Of a DNA stretch of 64,000 nucleotides, positions 60,869 through 64,000 are shown piece by piece. The translations under genes were made by a program, and so were the position numbers. Source of the stretch: Paramacrobiotus metropolitanus (Eukaryota; Tardigrada; Eutardigrada; Parachela; Macrobiotidae); contig NW_026570227.1 in assembly GCF_019649055.1 (NCBI RefSeq), positions 1,116,001 to 1,180,000 on the forward strand, given 5' to 3'. Below the pieces are notes generated by a model. That model did no database searches and was not told where the DNA came from. It saw only the letters and a program-made list of their open reading frames with translations. The first letter of the stretch is position 1, and every line of letters begins with the position of its first letter.

Positions 60869-61954
60869 GGGGAATCCAAAATAAGGATGTGGTTTCTCCA
60901 ATTTGCTTTGTTTGTGTGAAAATTCCGCCCTGCTCTTGTATTCGCAGCTGAACCATGCTGGTCGCAGGTGTCATAAGAGATAGTTTGGGTGTCAAAGTTG
61001 TCCCCTATGACGCTTGCGACTATCAGGGAATAAGGCCATACAGAAGATATGATAGTTGTGCTAGGAGGCCGGTGCCACCGCCCACGGTAGTGGGGCTGCG
61101 TGGATTGCCGCACCGTCTCTCCGGTCTGTTTTTTGCCGATTCGGCCGTGTATTAAAAATACACGGCCTTCACTTCTGATTTTCGCCTCTCCCAGCCAAGA
61201 ATATCTTGACTGGTCGACTCTGTTCTCCTTTTGCTCCCATCTGGGATTTGATGTCATCCTGCGAATGATTTTAGATTTGTCGGGCCTTGTTGCTTTTATT
61301 AAAATTTCATTTTAATAAACGATCTGTTTGGCAGCCGTTTCGTTCCGTCCACATTCCTGTGCGACGCACACAGCGTGCTTTCAGTTGCTTAAACTTGCTT
61401 TCGTAATTAATGACGAGTGCATAATGGGAGTTAAAGGAAACATGAAGGGCTGGATCAGCGCAATACACCGGAATAATGTCAACAACAGCCCGCAACCGGA
61501 GAAACCGCTGCATTAACACACCAAAGTGCATGTCGCATCCCATTTCAGACATCCCGTTCGTTTGAGTTTGGCGCGGTAAGAGCAGCAGACGCGCAGGCCA
61601 ACACCGCTTTTGATCGATTACTATCTGCCATTTTTGCATACACATTCCTTCGAAAAGGGATTTACCGACGAGTAAATGTGTCAATACAGTTGGAGCAACG
61701 CACCGCGGACGATGATGGTTTTACACGGATCCGGTAACCCGATAACGCTTTTCCGCAGTACCAAGCGCAACATATTGACGATGGTGTTTGTCTGATCTGG
61801 CTGTACTGCAGACATCTTCGTTTGCTCAATGCCGTACCGGATGAACTGTTTTAGTCCAACCTGCTCAACCAGCGACGAACGCGTGTAAACTACTTGTCGT
61901 ACCAAACTGATTGATTAATTTCATTGCGGGTAACGTGGAACCCTGCTGCGAATC

Positions 61955-63508
61955 ATGGCTCGCGCGGAACCCGACTTGGATGACATTCTTGAAGAACTTG
62001 ACGCTCCGCCAAGGAGTGCAGTGAAGGGAATTATCCAAAGCATCAACAACCATCGGACAGTTCAACAATGCCTCGATTTGTGGTTGCGCTTCCTCTTACA
62101 CAACCCACTCATCGGCAGCCTGGCCCAGCCAGTTGTCGGACAACGCAGATTGGATCTGTTGCGCCTATTTCTCGTGACCTTTCTCAGCGCGTGCCTGATT
62201 TTCGGCATACAGAGCCTGATACAAGAACCACTCGCCCACCAACAAGTAGCCAGCGCCCAGATTCCCGCCATCATCCTGTTTGTCGCTAATTTACCGTTTA
62301 TTTTCTACTGCGTACGCGGCCTAACTGACGTTGTGCTTTTCGCGCTGCAAGGACCATCCATGTCGGCCTTAGTCCGTTCTCTGCGTGACGGCCATCAATG
62401 CCGGCCACCGGCGTTTTTGGTGATGTTGTCCTTTGTGGTCATGGGAATGATGGTATCGATTACGGCGTATAAGGCGTACGCTTCCCTGTTGCTCGCCAAC
62501 AACCTGCCGGATGACGGTGATACGAGCAGGTTCTTGGTCTGGAACGTCAGCGAGAAAATGGTGGCGTACGCATCCATCGTCCTGATCGGTCTTGTCGATT
62601 TCATGTCGACGATAACCGCGGGGTTTTTTGCCGGCGTCATCCTTCTCTACATAACATCAGCCGTCACGCCGCTCCTCCAAGATCTTGGACAACTTAAAGC
62701 GACAATTGCCACGAGTATGTTTTCTTATGTTTTCTTATGTTTTGTTATGCTTCTTCTTAAATTTTCTTATTCTTTCTTGTGTTTTCTTATGGCGACAGCG
62801 GATACTACGCAGTTACGAGCGCTGCACGATGAAATCCTGCGCTGTCATGAGCAGGAGAAAGCGCTGCCCGTGCTATTCCGGCGCATCATGCAAATGTTCT
62901 CTCCGGCGTTATCTGCTTGGCTGCTAATGGACATCCTCATCGTCATCGTGTACATGGCACGGTCGTTCGCTGTCGTGTTCAAGGACACGGCAGCGGAGGT
63001 GGAGTTCTGGATGGCACCGATGCCGCACATTATCCATGCCTTCTTTGTGGTCTTCATGGCGGAACAACCGAAGAAAATGGTAAGCCGGTACACAAATAGT
63101 CAGCCGTACAAGCTCGACCGTAATTTTTAATGCATCAGCACACCGGCGAATACAGATTTACGGGTTATGCCAAATTGCGGCCCGTTACGACACACTATTT
63201 AAGCTCTACAGTCTCCATGCATGTGAAATGGATAATGCTTGCAAAATATCGATCTCAGTTACCTCGTATAAACTATCCATATATGTGAATTACAAAATAT
63301 CAACTTTTCTCGGTTATCATTACCTGCATTCTTGAGAGAAGTGAATTGTCATTAGGAGAGTACGTACTGGGGTAGACATAGCCCATCTATCACCGGTTTT
63401 TGTGACATAAATTAGTTTTGTTGTTGCGTTTAGGGACGAAAAATAAGCGGTCTGTGGAAAAAGCTGCAGGAAGACGTCTTTACCGCCTTCTACACACCCA
63501 CGATTTAG
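61955..63508 (+). CDS. Multi-pass membrane protein, family copy 3 (intact)
   Basis: Exons 61955-62714, 62799-63079 and 63434-63508, with GTATGT..CGACAG and GTAAGC..TTTAG introns, giving about 370 residues. ATG at 61955, an acidic leader (DLDDILEELD), then about seven hydrophobic segments (LFLVTFLSACLIFGIQSLI; IIVFVANLPFIFYCVRGL-like; VLIGLVDFMSTITAGFFAGV; LMDILIVIVYMARSFAVVF), ending in GLWKKLQEDVFTAFY. The first intron is 84 bp, a multiple of three, and carries no stop, so intron retention would add 28 residues. Duplicated flanks tie this copy to the one at 57.7 kb. It may be a chemoreceptor- or transporter-like protein; I see no motif that decides. Confidence 0.72.
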
Positions 63509-64000
63509 AGGTACGCATGTAGTACAGGGAAGGGTGCAATGCGCTACTGAAGATGAAAATTTACAGTTCCTACTATATTAAAACATGTTACCCTGACCCA
63601 TACTCGTAGTTTCGACTGTCAACGACAGCGTCGGCCCATCATCTTGACTTCAACCGGGCCTGCAGCGCCGCGCATCAGACTTTGTACTACACGCTGCAGA
63701 GCACGCCGACACCGGCCACTTCTACATACAGTTGTCTGCCCCGGGTGCCTATACGTCGCCGTCGTCGCCCAGAGACCAACAGCGGCAAAATCAGCACATG
63801 TGCCGGAAATGTGCAGCCACTGCGCGAGCCGGAACGATCATCGCAGCTTTCTCATTCCTCGTAGTTGTCATTTTCTTACACTGGCATCTGGCCATGACCT
63901 TCGTATCTGCTCCTTATCAGCCATCAGCGGTGGCTCGTTTAGTTGTCGTTGTTTCCTTACACATTCTCTGCGCCGGTTGTTGTTACCACATTAAAGTCGT
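63509..64000. other. Downstream flank of family copy 3
   Basis: Matches 59124-59480 in part. A possible further exon with an Arg-rich and a hydrophobic stretch (SFLIPRS region near 63840) cannot be confirmed. Confidence 0.4.

Larger units (their letters stand above)
60245..61954. other. Intergenic region with hairpins and duplicated flanks
   Basis: Contains two hairpins (60638-60723 and 60795-60868). It also holds two copies of the upstream flank of the membrane genes, a partial one at about 60555-60640 and a fuller one at 61430-61640. No gene is recognised. Confidence 0.5.

Noticed and set aside
1-64000. CRISPR arrays, bacterial operons or rRNA genes
   Set aside because: No regular spaced repeats, no ribosome-binding-site pattern and no rRNA-like stretch were seen. 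Short introns and poly(A) signals point to a eukaryotic genome.

Overview
The window is nuclear DNA from an animal. Its genes have many short introns (about 60-115 bp, GT..AG) in moderately AT-rich DNA, and it carries an LTR retrotransposon, fold-back repeats and a cellular-type RNA-dependent RNA polymerase (RdRP). Among animals, such RdRPs are known from nematodes, tardigrades, chelicerates and a few others. A small-genome ecdysozoan, perhaps a tardigrade, is my best guess, but the sequence alone cannot settle it.

Layout. (1) 1-6135, plus strand: the 3' part of a multi-exon gene joining a JmjC demethylase-like domain to a C-terminal OTU-like cysteine protease domain. (2) About 6.14-26.66 kb: an endogenous, Polinton/Maverick (adintovirus)-like DNA virus lying between the 3' ends of two convergent host genes. 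It has a spliced protein-primed-type DNA polymerase B, a packaging ATPase, a double-jelly-roll major capsid protein, a penton-type minor capsid protein, a very basic core-like protein and a frame-broken retroviral-type integrase. Its accessory set is rich: a BIR (IAP-like) protein, a second BIR-like protein, a PC4-like ssDNA-binding protein, ribonucleotide reductase small subunit, thymidylate kinase, a tandem dsRNA-binding-domain protein, and a protein resembling the C-terminal domains of eIF2-beta. The last two overlap by ATGA. Many of its genes have their own TATA box. I found no terminal inverted repeats and no adenain-type protease. (3) 26.66-29.53 kb, minus: a single-pass membrane protein gene with a Ser/Thr-rich ectodomain. 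(4) 31.0-35.1 kb, minus: a spliced gene of unknown function. (5) 36.385-41.225 kb, minus: a Ty3/gypsy-type retrotransposon with identical 160-bp LTRs and a 5-bp target duplication. (6) 41.5-52.1 kb, plus: an RdRP gene followed on the same strand by an SF1 (UPF1/ZNFX1-like) helicase. An RdRP intron holds a 2.0-kb DNA transposon with a 9-bp target duplication. (7) 52.8-63.5 kb: three copies of a multi-pass membrane protein family, one inverted and one broken, among segmental duplications and long palindromes.

The virus-like island looks like one coherent programme. It can be read as DNA replication and dNTP supply (PolB, RNR R2, TMK, PC4-like), virion assembly (ATPase, capsid, penton, core) and a host-defence set (two BIR proteins, dsRBD protein, eIF2-beta-like protein) that would act on apoptosis, dsRNA sensing or RNAi, and translation initiation. 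The roles are inferred from domains. The integrase is broken, while most other reading frames are open once short introns are removed.
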